A stretch of DNA of 64,000 nt from Mytilus californianus (lineage: Eukaryota > Mollusca > Bivalvia > Mytilida > Mytilidae), in NCBI RefSeq assembly GCF_021869535.1, contig NW_026262690.1:17633001-17697000 (forward strand), in the 5' to 3' direction. Below are positions 12,831 to 46,100 of this stretch, one piece after another. Position 1 is the stretch's first letter. Each line of letters begins with the position of its first letter. The position numbers and the translations under genes were made by a program. A model generated the notes under the pieces. It did no database searches and had not been told where the DNA came from. It saw only the letters and a program-made list of their open reading frames with translations.

Positions 12831-14602
12831 TTTGGCTGCGTGGGGTGTATAAATCAGTATCCTTTCTGAATGGGGACATTAAATATGATGCCTCTTATAG
12901 GGAGAGTGCCATGTTCTATGCATGCTAAGAACTCTCCCCTCTAGACCACGCACTGTTGAAGTCAATGGGCTAATAGTCAGTCGATTGAGATATTCCTCAG
13001 TGTGGTCAGGAAATCTCAGATGTCGACTAAGAGGAAGGTCTGGCTTACTTTCATAGTCATCAATAACTTACAGTTCCTAACAGGTTTCGAGTACCATACC
13101 AGAGGACTAATATTGAATAGTTCCTAACAGATTTCGTGTACCATGCCTCTTACTCACAATTAAGACATTCATTTATGTGTGGTATTTTCACTTGACGTTA
13201 GGCTTAGGTTACAGGACTAAACAAGCTACCCTCTTCGTTCATCTATGTTTAAAAACCACATAAAGAATTAAATAAGGTATACATTCCCTCGTCCTGTTTA
13301 TTTATAGAAGGTGTCCTTTGAAACAATGTATTCCTCATTTGTGATACCTTGTGTATTTAATAAACAGTGTTCTAATTTATGGAATTCAACCTATGATGCT
13401 TACTTATGTCTCTTACAGTCTATATTTCTACATTGTTTCTTGTGTTTTGACTGTATGGCATAAATAATCGCATAATGTTGACTGTGTTATACAAGTACAG
13501 TAAAAATTAGTACTGCAGTAAAATATTTCGACAGATCACCAACTTATAATAAATATGCACCAGGTATTTTTGAGGGAAAATATTATAAAGATAATTCATA
13601 GTTTGTATGAATACTAAAATGTTCTTTTTTCTTCTTTTTTTTTTGTGGGTGTGCATTGGGTAGGTGGTGTGCCTGTTTTTCTTTTCTTTTCTTCTTTATT
13701 AAATCTGAATTTATATAATAGCAAGGGGCATTTGAGTGTAAACTATCACTTAAGCAGGTTAAGTTCTTGCTTTCGTTAACTACAAGCATTCTTTATAATG
13801 ACATACTATTTGTACTATACTATTTGTACTTATGTTTTGTTATCTTTTATATCATCCCATTTTTAAATCGACTAGTGGATTAACAAAAGAAAGAAAGTAC
13901 AATGACATATGATAACTGTATTACAGTCGACAATATCTATCTATTTCTTAAATAACATACATGTTACCGTGAACGTAGTGAAGTTTAATTTTTCGAGTTA
14001 TGGTGGAGTACTTAAGGAGCAACAGTGTATCAAAGTTTGAGGATAATTCCAGCCATTGTAACAAACTTTTTTTTTAAAAGACTCCAGTAAGGTAATAAAA
14101 GACAAAAGCATGCTATTATCTGTTTTATGATTTTTTGATTCAAATACATATTTTTGTGAAACTATAGGATATACAATAATTACATGTTGTAATATTAAAT
14201 ATACTAACTAGCTATAGTATATAATACACACAATAACCATGGACCATACGTCATTCAAAGAGGGAGGCGGGGGATATCTTTGCATACTCTGTGTGTTGAG
14301 ATGAAGAATAGCAAGACAACGCTTTTAACTTTCTATCGGTTCATTCAAGTGTGTGTTGGTATTTTGTATCATGTCATGGGATAGAAGTTTATTTATATAT
14401 TAGTTTCAAACGGATCATAGTGAAAAATTAAGAAAATTATTTCCAGGGGAAGAATATTATAAAAATGGTTCCTTGCGTAATAAATGATATATGATATTTG
14501 TTCCAGATATTATTATAATAATAACATTTTTTATAACAAAGTTTCCAGAGGAAAAAATATGTACATGATGTACGTAATCACATAATATCCCTTCCTTTCC
14601 GA
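12831..14602. other. Intergenic DNA upstream of gene 1, no supported gene
   Basis: AT-rich with homopolymer tracts (T-rich near 13620-13690). I see no coding exon or repeat that I can define. It may hold regulatory DNA of gene 1. Confidence 0.5.
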
Positions 14603-14610
14603 TATATAAA
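14603..14610 (+). promoter_or_regulatory. Probable TATA box of acetyltransferase gene 1
   Basis: TATATAAA lies 197 bp upstream of the gene 1 ATG, with a pyrimidine-rich TCACTA initiator-like site about 25-30 bp downstream (near 14632). Spacing suits a TATA promoter with a leader of about 175 nt. No upstream exon is needed to explain the gene. Confidence 0.5.
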
Positions 14611-14806
14611 ACTAATATCAAATATTGGCAGTCACTATCTTCACTGAAAAAGGTTTGTGAAAGAAAACGCCCGTCTTTTTAGCTTTTAAAAATTAAAAAG
14701 TTCAAAACAGCTGAGAGTGAATTCATAAATATCCTAACCAATCGACACCGACAATGACTTTATCGCTTTTACCACTTTACCTTTGTAAACATCACGCACG
14801 TGGATC

Positions 14807-33920
<19,114 letters not shown>

Positions 33921-33938
33921 CTTTAAGTAACAGTTGTA

Positions 33939-33944
33939 AATAAA
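33939..33944 (+). promoter_or_regulatory. Polyadenylation signal of acetyltransferase gene 1
   Basis: AATAAA lies 18 bp after the gene 1 stop. The corresponding position in the partial copy near 52418 reads AATGAA, so the signal is lost there. Confidence 0.6.
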
Positions 33945-36900
33945 TATATACTGATATCACAGTAGACATTATTTAAAGGACATGCCCAGCCCACTGTTTT
34001 ACAAGAGATGTGCCGTAAAGACATCACTTATTTATACGTCAACCCATTCCTTTATCACCTCAATTAAATTTATAAAACAGAGCATCATTTTGATTCTATT
34101 CTCGGATTTAGACGACTTAAACCTGATTAGGTTTTTTATGAATTTATGAAGGTTTGGATGGTACAGAATAGAGAATAATTTGGAGAAGTTAGGGAAAATG
34201 GGCTAAAAATATAAACCTAGGCCTTCATAAATATTGTGTAATTAAGATTAAGACGAACCTCCTTGATGAAGTGTCATTACTTAGCTGCATTTGCAGGTAT
34301 TTTAACCAAACTATTTTTTGCGTGCAGGGGGATCACGCTTATATATTGGCGAGTTTTGGAAGTGTCTATGGGCCACTCGATATCCTCGGAATCACAATTC
34401 TCGGAACGTCTCGAAAATTTTCCATCATTTATATAAGTAGTTATTTATGTCTTTGATACGGTCCCTCTATGGATAGGCTACAACGTGACATTGTATATTT
34501 CAATAATCCGACAAACGGTTCATTTGTAGATTTGAAAGTAAAACAATAAAGACTAGGTTGCATTCTAAAAATCATTTAAATGTTAGAACCTATTTGCCTT
34601 TTGACAAAACATATATATTTTTAATAATGTGAATGTTTATTAAATATCAAGTATAATGATAACGCAATTATATAATTCATGCTTTGAGACGGTCCCTCTA
34701 CGCGTTGTGTGTGTTGTATTTAATAAACCTGGGAATAGTTTATTGATATACAATGACCCAGAATAAACTGATTATTTCTGAACGTTTATCATTTGATATT
34801 TAGTATTTCAATCATAGCATGAGAAAATGTTGGAAAGAATGAAGAAAATTAAGAAAACGATATTTCTGTTAAAAATATTTATCTAAGGTCGGAAACACAG
34901 TGGTCGGAAAGCAGAAAGATAATCAAACAAAAGGATTTTTCTGTAAAAAAAATATCTTATTTCATTAATAGATTCTACCAGACTAAGAGAATACTCATTG
35001 TTAAGGGAAAACTGAGACTGAATTTATTCCTAATAATTATAGAATATAATTAAAATTGTAAATTATACGTGCATTATGTCTCACAGGTTTGATCAGTCAT
35101 TACATTTATGAAAATTATATGTAACGTATGAGCACCAATGAGCAGGGATGCGTACCCAAAGTTAGCTAAATATCTAAATTTTAAACGGTCGTGAATGAAA
35201 AAATACTTGCGTGGTTTCAATTCACAAGGATTTTCAATCCTTGCATGTCACAAAAAACGTAATTTATATTTTACAATAATCATAACAAAATGTACTTACT
35301 ATCATAATGTTAATTATTTTTTCCCCTTTTTTTTTCTTTTATTAGTTAAACCTTATAGCATCTAAATATTTGTACTATGGTACGGTTTTGAAAATTGTAT
35401 TCATTGTGTTGGTCAGCTATCCTACACGTCTTGATTCATTCACATTATACATCACCCTGTTCACACGCACACTATCGGTTTGCGTTCACAAAAATTCCGG
35501 ATAAAATGTCAATGAATCCGGAGTCAAAACACTTGAGGTAGGTAGTTTGACATCCGAATTCAACTATTAGATTAATATATGTGATGACGCAAATGCGTAT
35601 TCTTATCAAGAGTATCAGTGCGTATGCTTTCTATTTACTATTTCTTGCGCAAAAATACCACGTTCATGCATAAATATTAATTTCACTCGCGAATGCGAAT
35701 TTTCGCTTTTCTTATCTTAATTCAGGACATGGCAATAAGAGCTTCCCATGTGACTTTCAAGCACGGTCATCATTGCTTACGGTATTCTGACCTCTTGCTG
35801 TTTCTCTTTCATTTTCTTTTTTGAACCACTGTCCTTTTATAAACTTTGACATTTTCGAAATACCAAGGATTTTCTACCCAAGGAATAAATTATTTAACTT
35901 CGTACTTTATTTGGCCTTTTTAACTATTTTTATTCGAGCGTCACTGATGAGTCTTTGTAGACTTAACTCGCGTCTGGCGTACAACATGTTAATCCTGGTA
36001 ATTTTTTTTTTATATCTACATGTCTTTTTATATAACTTGAATCTTTTGAGAGTTTGTTCAGGTGTTCATAAACCTTCTTAAAATAAGATATTCTTCAAAA
36101 CCAAGTTTCCCTGTAAAATATTTGGATTGATTTAAGTAAAATCAGGAAATCCTTAAAATTCGAGATATTTTATGAGACCAAAATAAGTCTCTATATAAGA
36201 AGTCCAAATGAAGCTGGTGTGTTACTCTCAAGAAAAAAATACGAAACCTTCTTATAAGTTGCATGCCACAGGGTTTCACTTCACATGGAAAATGGACTTT
36301 AAATTTATCTGTACAACATCTACCATGAGTACAGACAACTTCAATAACGAGTTGAGAATATGAAAGCATCCATGCAGGAAACAAAATATAAAGATGTGAT
36401 AGATAAAATAAATGCATCCAGATTATAAAGCAAACTGAGTGTTTAAATTTATATTGCGATTGGTTTGTGCAATTTGCATTATACATCAGGTTTATAGAAA
36501 CTGGGATTTGCAATAGGATTATAAAAAATGATGTACAATCCCAAGTAATAAATGAAATAGTCAAGCTTTAAAATGTATATTCAAATAGTAGCTGTATATA
36601 CACTTTTCTATTCACACCTATCCAACACTGCTTTCAACCGACTTGTGCAAGAATGTACACACTATTACATATTTTTAATAAAGGTAGTTTAACTTCATCA
36701 TTATCTCCTTCTATCCACAGTCAATTATTTCAATTCAAAAGCAAACAAAAAAATTCAGCAACAATCTTTTGGTGACCAGTCAGCGGTCTTAGGTTCACGT
36801 ATTGCTTTTCTTTTTTTGAGGAAAGCAACTCGTTTTCTTAAATAATGCTATAATGCATTTGATTGTTTTGTTTGTTATAAGAATTAATATACATTTAAAA

Positions 36901-37073
36901 TCAAACTGGAGCAATTTCTACTAATCTTTAATTTCACGGGATCGCTGTTTTTATGGCGGTGTTTTTGATAGGTACACGGAAGTTAAATACCTAATTTAAA
37001 AATAAACTGGAGAATGTATTCTTCATTGTATGTCCGATTGCACAATTGAATGAAAGAAAGAATACTGTTACAC
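33945..37073. other. Intergenic region between the two acetyltransferase genes
   Basis: No gene is supported. It holds a repeat end at about 35895-36003 (TTTGGCCTTTTTAACT, CGCGTCTGGCGTAC, AATCCTGGTA). Blocks at 34265-34312 and 36840-36960 recur in the segmental copy near 53239-53400. The last 300 bp should include the gene 2 promoter. Confidence 0.55.
35895..36003 (+). repeat. Dispersed repeat end with CGCGTCTGGCG hairpin
   Basis: Shares TACTTTATTTGGCCTTTTTA, TTTGTAGAC, GCGTCTGGCGTA and AATCCTGGTA with 52026-52121 (+) and 53440-53560 (-). The GACGAAACGCGCGTC form in those copies can fold into a small hairpin. Confidence 0.7.
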
Positions 37074-37081
37074 TATATAAA
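37074..37081 (+). promoter_or_regulatory. TATA-like element very close to gene 2 start
   Basis: TATATAAA ends 21 bp before the gene 2 ATG. A standard TATA spacing would start transcription at or next to the ATG, leaving almost no leader. It may be fortuitous, or the mRNA has a minimal 5' UTR. Confidence 0.3.
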
Positions 37082-37102
37082 TCAACAGCCTAGGCAAAGA
37101 AG

Positions 37103-40100
37103 ATGGAAGCCAACGTGTATTCCGTTCGTTCGGCAAACTATGAGGACTGTGAAGCTATTATGTCTCTTGTTATGGTAAGGTATAACATTAAATTAACTGA
37201 GGAGGTGAACAGTATCGCCAGCAATTTTATAAGAATTGTTATAGGAGATAATTAAAGGGGCATTAGCTGTCAAATTCATGTTCACTGATTTGACTCAAAT
37301 TCTCATATCATATTTATAACATATTAAAACGTATATCCATCTTACAAAAAGTCTAAAATAAACAATTATCAATGCATGGACTCAATAATATGTATCAACA
37401 TTTCGTGTGTATTTTTGTCTAGACGTCATCTAATGAACCATCGAGATGACCTCCGAAGACTGCCGACGGTCATATAAGTTAACCCGATATAAACATAAAT
37501 ATAAATATATACCGATAGCGACCACGTGCAATTGGATTTTTCTAGATCTGTTTGATTTCATATTGTAGGTTAAAAAATATGATTATCATCGTTTTTACCT
37601 GTATAAGAATGATTTTTTTGTGGATCGAATCAGTCAACCAAATGGTTCATCCTTGTTTCACTTTGAATGTTGACATTCTTTTACTTTTAATAGCTGAATA
37701 CCTGCGTAACCCATCTCCAGCCAAATGGTTAAATTGAAGTTCACGTGAATACGGATTCAATGAGGTCGAATTATTCACTTGCATCCGCGATGTTTTTTAG
37801 CTTATTTTGACAAAATTGAACCAAATTGGCTACTAAAAGCGAATTATTAGAGATAATCCCGTAAACTTGTTACACATTGCAATACATTAAATGAAACCCT
37901 TTTCACAAAACTTTAAAGGAATTTATTTTATTTAAATATTCTTTATATCAGCACACACAACAGTTTCGTTTTAGAGAGTATTGTTCAGAGCTTATATCAT
38001 TAAATAATCGAAAAATACATTTATAAATTTCGAATTTAATTGTAAAATCTTTAAGTTGATGGGGTTAATTCACAAAATATCTTAAGAGAAAAATACTCCC
38101 ACGTTGTGATCATTTAAGAGTAACCTACCATTTATTTAATGCAGAGGATTTGTTTTTGAAAAGAGTTCCGGACAATGAAAAAAAAGCATTTTTTTTCAAC
38201 TGGATATTTTTCACATGGATCATCGTTTGAATCTTTCAGTCATATAGAGAGCTCATATGACCAGTTTGCCTTGGATATTCAAGTACTTTACAACTCAGTT
38301 GACTCTGTCTAGGTTAGTCTATGGAAAGGTATATACTATGAAATTTAGAGCGAGGGTCTTGCCCCGAGCTCTTAATTTCATAGTATATACCTTTTCATAG
38401 ACTATCCAATTTAGCACATATTTACAACTTGAGTAATCTTTTAATTGGTCTATAATTGATAGTTTATTTTGGCTGACTACTTGTATCACAGGTGTTTGTA
38501 AAACAGAGCTCATTAAAGAATTTTATGTTTTGTAAATCTACTCACCAGTATTATTGTTAGATATGTTATTTCAAAACGGGCCCTAGTGACTCCAGAATGA
38601 AAAGATGGTAGCTGCTGGTGTAAGTATGTATATTGACATAAAGCTGTGTTTTACTATCATAATACTTGTACTTCTTTACATGGTAAGATGACAAAATGAA
38701 TTGACCAAAAGCAGACAATAATTAAATTGCAGTGGAAACTATACATGTTTTGAAAACACTTTTCAATTTCACAGTAAAACTAAAGCTATAACAAATTAAA
38801 ATTATTTGAAACATATAGATATTTGTCCCCATAGAAAGTCTAGCGGAGAGCATTAAAAAGCAATTAACAATAATTATAGATCAGAGATTATAGGTTTTGT
38901 GTTTTTTTTCAAAGTAAAAAACTAAAAGATTTATCAGAATATGTATATATATATATAGATGGCACATTCTCTTTAGACATTATCACGGTTTTTCAATTCA
39001 ATACATGCATGAAATATTTGCCACTGGACATTAAGCAACCAATAATCAATCAATTCATTCATGACGAAATAGATCAATTTCCCCAAGAAAGTTAATAAAA
39101 ATCACCAAGTTGCCTTAATTTCCCTTCACAATAATTCATAGTACACACTTTTTTTGTGTACAAAGTATAATTGCATATGGTTGATAAATTATTACAATTT
39201 TACGATAGCGTTGTACTCTAATCAAGGTAAAAGAACCGTATGTGTTACTCTTTATTTAAAATAAAAAAAAAATTGCAATTGTCAAGAACATTTTTTAGAT
39301 CCAAAATTTTTAATAGCAGGATATCTAAAAACCAATGTGAAAACTAATTACAAACTATTTAATTTAATTTGGAACACAGCATGTTATTTCAAAATAGCCA
39401 ATGGCAATTTTTTTTTTCATATCTTGATTACGATACAATGAAATCTTACCCTTGTGGTCATTCATGCGTAGTTTAATACTTAGTACACGGAAAAAGTATG
39501 TACTATGAAAATTAGAAGGCATAATCAAGCAATATGATTGGACGAGAAGTTGTAAGTATGTGCTAAATTTATGTATATATCTATATGTATATATAATTAA
39601 CTAAAAGACTTTTCTTTTTGTATAATGCTTTTATGTCCAGGGGAAACCGTTACATGTGCGTGTGATCCTTTTTGTCTCTTTGACCAAAGATAGTTATACA
39701 TGTAGTCATAAACTAAATTGCAGTACTTGTCGATATACCATTCTTTTATATCACAAATTTGGGTCTTTTACTTACAAAACTTATTTTCTTGTTGAAGAAT
39801 GAATGGTGCCCATTATTTCAATTTTTTGTCCTTTGTTTGTGTCTCACAACCAGATCCCCTTTTTCTTCCTATTTAAAAAAACATACGAGATGCCATCAGT
39901 ACCAATTCATGACACAAAATAACGGAGTTAAACTTACAACAGAAGAAAGAAAAGGAAAATGGCTTTCATGGTTGTACTTAATCTAGAAGTCACAATGTGG
40001 TCTTTGGTATTGGAAAAAGTGACGTTGTGAAAATAATAACAATATTTCAATTTAAAACCATATTAAGGTGTTGCTTTTTTCCGTTGCGAGCAAATTTTGA

Positions 40101-43100
40101 CCGCATTTTTAAAATTAATTTCCTAACTGTTCTAGATGTTGTAATCCTGTTGGTAGCTGCACTGCGTAGTTTATTTTTCTTGTATTGTTTAATGACAAAT
40201 ATAGTCGAGATATACAAAAAAGGGGAAGGAGTTACATTTTAAACTAGATTAACACCACCACACATTGTGCCGGTATTAAGTCGGACTGGAAAGGGGGTGT
40301 GGGGGTGTTCCATGTTACATATATAATATACTCATTTTCATTGCGATCTTAAAAAGGACGAAGTTGATATATAAACTGCCGTGCATTATTGTGTGTGTGT
40401 AAGTTGCGCCGATTTTTTTTTTTAATCAAATTGATTCTAAAAATAATTGGGAAGAAAAAAAACATACTTTGTTTCAGAAAAAAGATTAAAATTAAAATAA
40501 GGGACGGGAAAAAAATACGACACTGAGATTGAAAAAGTAATGTTCATGTATGTGCATGAGAAAAAAAATCCTCCCCCCCCCCCCCCCCAAAAAAAACAAA
40601 AAAACAAAAAAACCACACACTCAGAAAAGGAAGAATAGTCGTTGCATAATCATAAATACGTTTCTGTTGCCAAGGGTTTTTCACAAGTACAGTAGTTAGC
40701 AGAAAAGTTCCAGTTTCCTATATACACCAAACTATACAGTTTACCTATTTCGTAAAGTAAATGCAAATTTCATAAGGCTTGGTCAAAATAGCTTTTTACT
40801 GTCCAATATCCTGCAAGTACGAAAAGGACCGTACGAAAGTATATTTTGTCTATGTTTTGTAATTGCACAACTATTAAAAGTTAATTATGCATTTGTTCTA
40901 AAATAAAATTTTACACAAGATAAAAGTTAAAAGATACTAAGTGAAAAAAATTAGGCAACTGCAATGGTTAAATCGCGTTGACGTTCGAAAAAGATAATAG
41001 CAAACACACACATTGTAACTTTTGAAGCTAGTTAAATTCATTTTTATGTTTAAAGAACGTGTGATATCATAAAAAAAGGTTTATCAAAACATAAGAAACA
41101 CGCCAATAAAGAATGTTTACGTTATGTAAGTATTCAATATTAATCAAAACACAAGGGTTATTCCTGTACTAGTTTTTAGAATTAGTTGATTTAGGCGTTG
41201 AAAACTTTTGGCGACCACACAGTTTAAATGTCTAAAATAAGTACGACGTAATAAGTGGCCGTTACAGACGAACGTTCACTTAATCTGACCCAGTCAATTG
41301 TAGACCCGAGCTCGCCAAGAAATGGTCTCGTCCACACTGTTATGAAAACGATAACATTTCACAATATCACTTTCATTAATGATTGAAAAAAAAAAAAAAT
41401 CATATTTTAATTTTTTTTATATTTTATATCTCTTAGCTAATGTCCCTTTAAAATGAGAGAATTTATAAAATGGCACAGGTCATAAGGGGTCAAAATGATC
41501 GCTATTTCAACCAGAGTTCAAATTAGTGGATGTAAGCAAGTATAGGCCCCCGTATGGCCCGTAAAATCACAAACAGTATAGTCGGCTTTATAAGGCCCCG
41601 ACATGAAAAATGTGAAACAATTCAAACGAGAAATTTAACGGCCTAATTTATAACAAAATTATTTACGAAAAACAAATATGACCGACACGAACCAACGACA
41701 AGTTTAGCTCGCCTGATCCAAAAGTTCTAAGGAAGTATTGACAACAATAGGTGTTAATCAAATGTTGTCCTCTGAAACCAATGAACCAATTGTAACCAAA
41801 CTTGTATTTCTAACCTTAAAGTTCGAAGAGTTAGACCCGTCGATAGACAAATATCTATGCTAAAATACATAATATAGAACGAAAAATCGACATTGGTAGT
41901 AAAATTAGCTAAAACTAAATGAATAAATTTAATGTTTTCATGGCCCCGCTGACTTAGGTCGGGGTCATATAGTTTTAGCCTTGTCCGTCATTCCGTCATT
42001 CCGCTACGAACCGTTATACGGACTTTTTTTCTAAACGCCTTCACATATTAAGCAGATTTTTAGAATGTGCATGAGTAAACTATGATGAGTTACAGATCGA
42101 GTTTACGTTTGCATGGTTCCGCACCGCTGTTTTTTGCCAAAATTACGGGCTTTGGACTTAAGAAAATTTCGTGAAAATACGTTTGGTTTCGCTCCGTTGA
42201 TTTTTAGAAGAAATACAGGCTTTGGAATTTTAAATTTTAAAAATGGCTTCAAGCTTGTTTGTGAGCAGGGCCATTCGTGTCGTTCCGACACATCTATTTT
42301 TCTCTTATGGTTGTGGCTTGTTATCTATTTTCCGAAATTAAATCCCTAGAGGTTATATGAAGCGGTATACAATTCTCACTCGTTATGAAACCTATTATAA
42401 TAGTTGATGGCGAAAATTGCATTCAAACAATGCTACCACTATTATTTTTTTCATTGGATTGCTGTCTAATTGACGTATTCACACATTTCCCTCATTCATA
42501 TGTAATAAAGCTTCCTCTTACTCCATGTAACAGCAGCCATGGTATTGTCTATCGACGTGCTTTTTACATGTTGTATCGAACTTTTTAGTCGGAAAAAGAA
42601 AAATTAGCACACTTATTGTACCGTAAGCAGGTTAGAAGAGCTTCACATTCTGTTTTTATACGGCCGCAAAAAAAAAAAAAGCGGTCGTATATTGGTATGA
42701 CGTTGGCGTCGTCGTCGTCGTCCGAAGACACATTGGTTTTCGCACTCTAACTTTAGTTTAAGTGAATGGATCTCTTATGAAATTTTACCATAAGGTTCAA
42801 TACCACAAAAGTAAAGTTGGGATTGATTTTGGGGGTTATGGTACCAACAGTTAAGGAATTAGGGGCCAAAAAAGGGGCAAAAAATAAGCATTTTTGTAAC
42901 TTCCAGACATAACTTGTGTGTTAGTGTATGGATCTCTCTGACATTGTACCACAAGGTTCAATATCACAAAGGGAATGCTGGGATTGATTTTGGGGGTAAT
43001 TGCCTTAAAATTTTAGGAATTAGGGGCAAAAAAAGGGGCAAAAAACAAGCATTTTTCTAGTTTCATGACAATAACTTGTGTGTAAGTGTATGGATCTTTC

Positions 43101-46100
43101 TGAAATTGTACTACAAGGTTCCATATCACAAAGGGAAAGCTGGAATTGAGTTTGGGGGTAATTGCCCAAAACGTTTAGGAAAAAGGGGCCAAAAATAAGC
43201 ATTTTTCTAGTTTCCAGACAATAACTTGTGTTCAAGTGTATGGATCTCTCTGAAATTGTACTGCACGGTATCATACCACTAAAGGAAGGCTAGGATTGAT
43301 CTTGGGGGTAATTGCCTCAAAATTTTAGGAATTAGGGGCCAAAAAGGGGCAAAAAACAAGCATTTTTCTAGTTTCAGGACAATAACTTGTGTGTAAGCGT
43401 ATGGATCTTTATGAAATTGTACTACAAGGTTCCATATCACAAAGGAAAAGCTGGGTTTGAGTTTGGGGGTAATTGCTCTAAACGTTTAGGAATTTGGGGC
43501 CAAAAAGGGGCCAAAAAACAAGCATTTTTCTAGTTTTCAGACAATAACTTGTGTTCAAGTGTATGGATCTCTCTGAAATTGTACTGCAAGGTACCATACC
43601 ACAAAGGGAAGGCTGTTATTGAGTTTTGGGGTAATGGATTATAAGGGGGTTCAAAAAATTGGGGGGGGGGGGGAGGGGGGGGGGGGTTTCCTTTTTTTTT
43701 CTTTAAAATTTTCCATTTTAAATTGGTTATTTCTGATTTATATATAAAAGCAAATAATAATGATATGGTTTGAATAGGTAAATTAATTTTTTTTAAGTTC
43801 TTAGACCACATTCATTCTGTGTCAAATATTTAATCACAATCCAAATTCAGAGCTGTATCAAGCTTGAATGTTGTGTCCATACTTGCCCCAACTGTTCAGG
43901 GTTCGACCTCTGCGGTCGTGTCAAGCTGCGCCCCAGCGGAGCATTTTATTATATTGTAGGAACTAGCTGCACATGTAAAGTGTGAACATGAAGTGAAAAT
44001 CAAAGCAGACAGTAAGTATACTTTTTTTCATTTGAGTCCCAAGTTTTGCATTGGTGGTGGTAGTGGTTTTTTTATGCCATTGTTACTGCCAAATACATCG
44101 TAAGTTTCTTTAGCAGAGTTTTAAATGTATTTTGTGTTTTGTTAAAGTTGCAAATATGTAAAACTTAAGTTATATGTATAAAATGTTATAATAGAAAGGA
44201 AAGGATACGGGATATCCACCCATGATACAAAATCAGTACACGCACAGCAAGAAACTCAAAAAGCAAAGGAACAGCGCTATTATTGCTGTTCTTCATCTCA
44301 AAGTTACATTGAGGCCTTCAACACGATGCAAAATAAAAGTTTAAGACGGCCCCTAGCACCGATTTGAGCGGAATTCTTTGCAAACTGACGATCATGCCAA
44401 ATTTAAAATGAAGGAAAAAGCCATGGAGTAAAATAAATAAAATAAATCTGGCAAAGAAATCAAACATTAACTGTCATAATTTAGCCCGACGATCACACTG
44501 AAGCGTGCAAAAATAACACAAACATTTAGACAACCACGGGGCACATCGAGATATATGTTAGATAACTTGGCAGGAAATAACGTATGTAAAGGGCAAATAA
44601 TTCGGGTAAACTTATTTACATTATTAATCTTAGGTGACACAGAATAATGTTACGTTATTTCATATAACATATCACGGCCTTGCTGTGTAATTTCTATCTT
44701 GTTAAGTAGCATATTTTAAAGGACATTGTAATATGAATTGTAATCTTTCTTTTATCTAATTAGAATGAAGAGATAGAAAATAACCATTGCATTTACCTGA
44801 AGTATAAAAATTATACATATTATTGTTATATTTAGGGGCAAACTCGCTTTTACTTGCAATGATCAACACGAGGAAACCACTAGTTGAGCATGAACAGCAA
44901 ATTTACTGTTTATTCTTTGGGAGCACCATATCCGTTCACCCAGCTTGTTAGTGGGGTTTCATCTTTAGATTTCTGTGTAGTTATCTACATTTAAACGCTA
45001 AGTTTAAAACTGGTTGTATATTGATTAGCCCCTAATCAATTTATTTTTTATAGCACTTAATCTGTTACAAATTATTCAACATATGCCAACATTTTTCATA
45101 CAATTTTATGCCTAAATTTCAAAATGTTGGCATAGGCTGAATAAAGCATTAAACTTATATTTCTCAAAAAAAGTTTTGCAACACTTCCTCTCAAATTAAT
45201 GGGGTCAAACCTTGAGAGCATATATCTTTGTAGTAAATGCTTAATAAGATCTTAAATTAACAGCATTCCTGATTTTAAGGATATTGAATTGATTAAATAA
45301 GTCAGTTTAGAAATCTAAAAAATTATGATAAAAATTTGGGGGTAAAAATGTGCCCCTACCAGTTTTTTTTTAAATTTTGTTCTTGCGAGGGGAATGTGTT
45401 AGTTTCTGTTCATATGTTAACAATGATGCCATCAGAATCACCACTTTTTTTAATTCTGTACGTTGTATGCATTTGTTTAACTAGACCATGTGCAAAAAAT
45501 TGTTAAAATGGTCACTTTCAATTTTGAACTCTTTCCTCTAAGTTTGCGAACAGTGTAGCTGTCTGAAATTTGACCAACATAACTTTAACAAATGTTTGAA
45601 GATTAAGGAAGCACAAACTTGAAAGATAAATCAAGATTTTGCTGTACTTTATTTTTAGTCAGAAGTTGTGTTGCTAATTTTTTTCGAGTATATTATACAT
45701 ATTATCGTCTTGATTTGCATGTTAAAATTGTTACTGGACATTATAAAACAATTCATCGTCATCATCATATCAGCAATACGGGTTAGTTATCCTCTCTCAC
45801 TTTATATTTCATTATACAAAATATAAAAGGGAGTTATTTTCTCTTCTCAACAATGTTTATTACTTTACTTGATTTGCTATATTTCTTCTAGCTCTCCAAA
45901 GAGACGGGTTTGGTAATAACAGTTTATTTCATTGTCTTGTTGCTGAAGTGAATAAAGGTATTTTTAGTTATAAACATTCCAATAACTAACAATTGCAATG
46001 ATAGATTTAGCATTACTAAAAGACAACTAACTTGAATAAGGATTCGATAGCTACATGTCTATAATTTATCTAGTTCAATGAACTTGAACGTTTGTATCAG

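Noticed and set aside
35821..36081. 86-codon open frame in the intergenic region
   Set aside because: Most of it is the dispersed repeat end at 35895-36003, also present at 52026 and 53440.
36142..36564. 140-codon open frame on the minus strand
   Set aside because: Composition is typical of antisense AT-rich DNA (F, I, L, C, H rich), with no splice or homology support.
42113..42349. Open frames on both strands near 42100-42350
   Set aside because: The region looks like a dispersed repeat starting near 41939 (CCCCGCTGACTTAGGTCGGG); the two opposite frames overlap and neither has family support.
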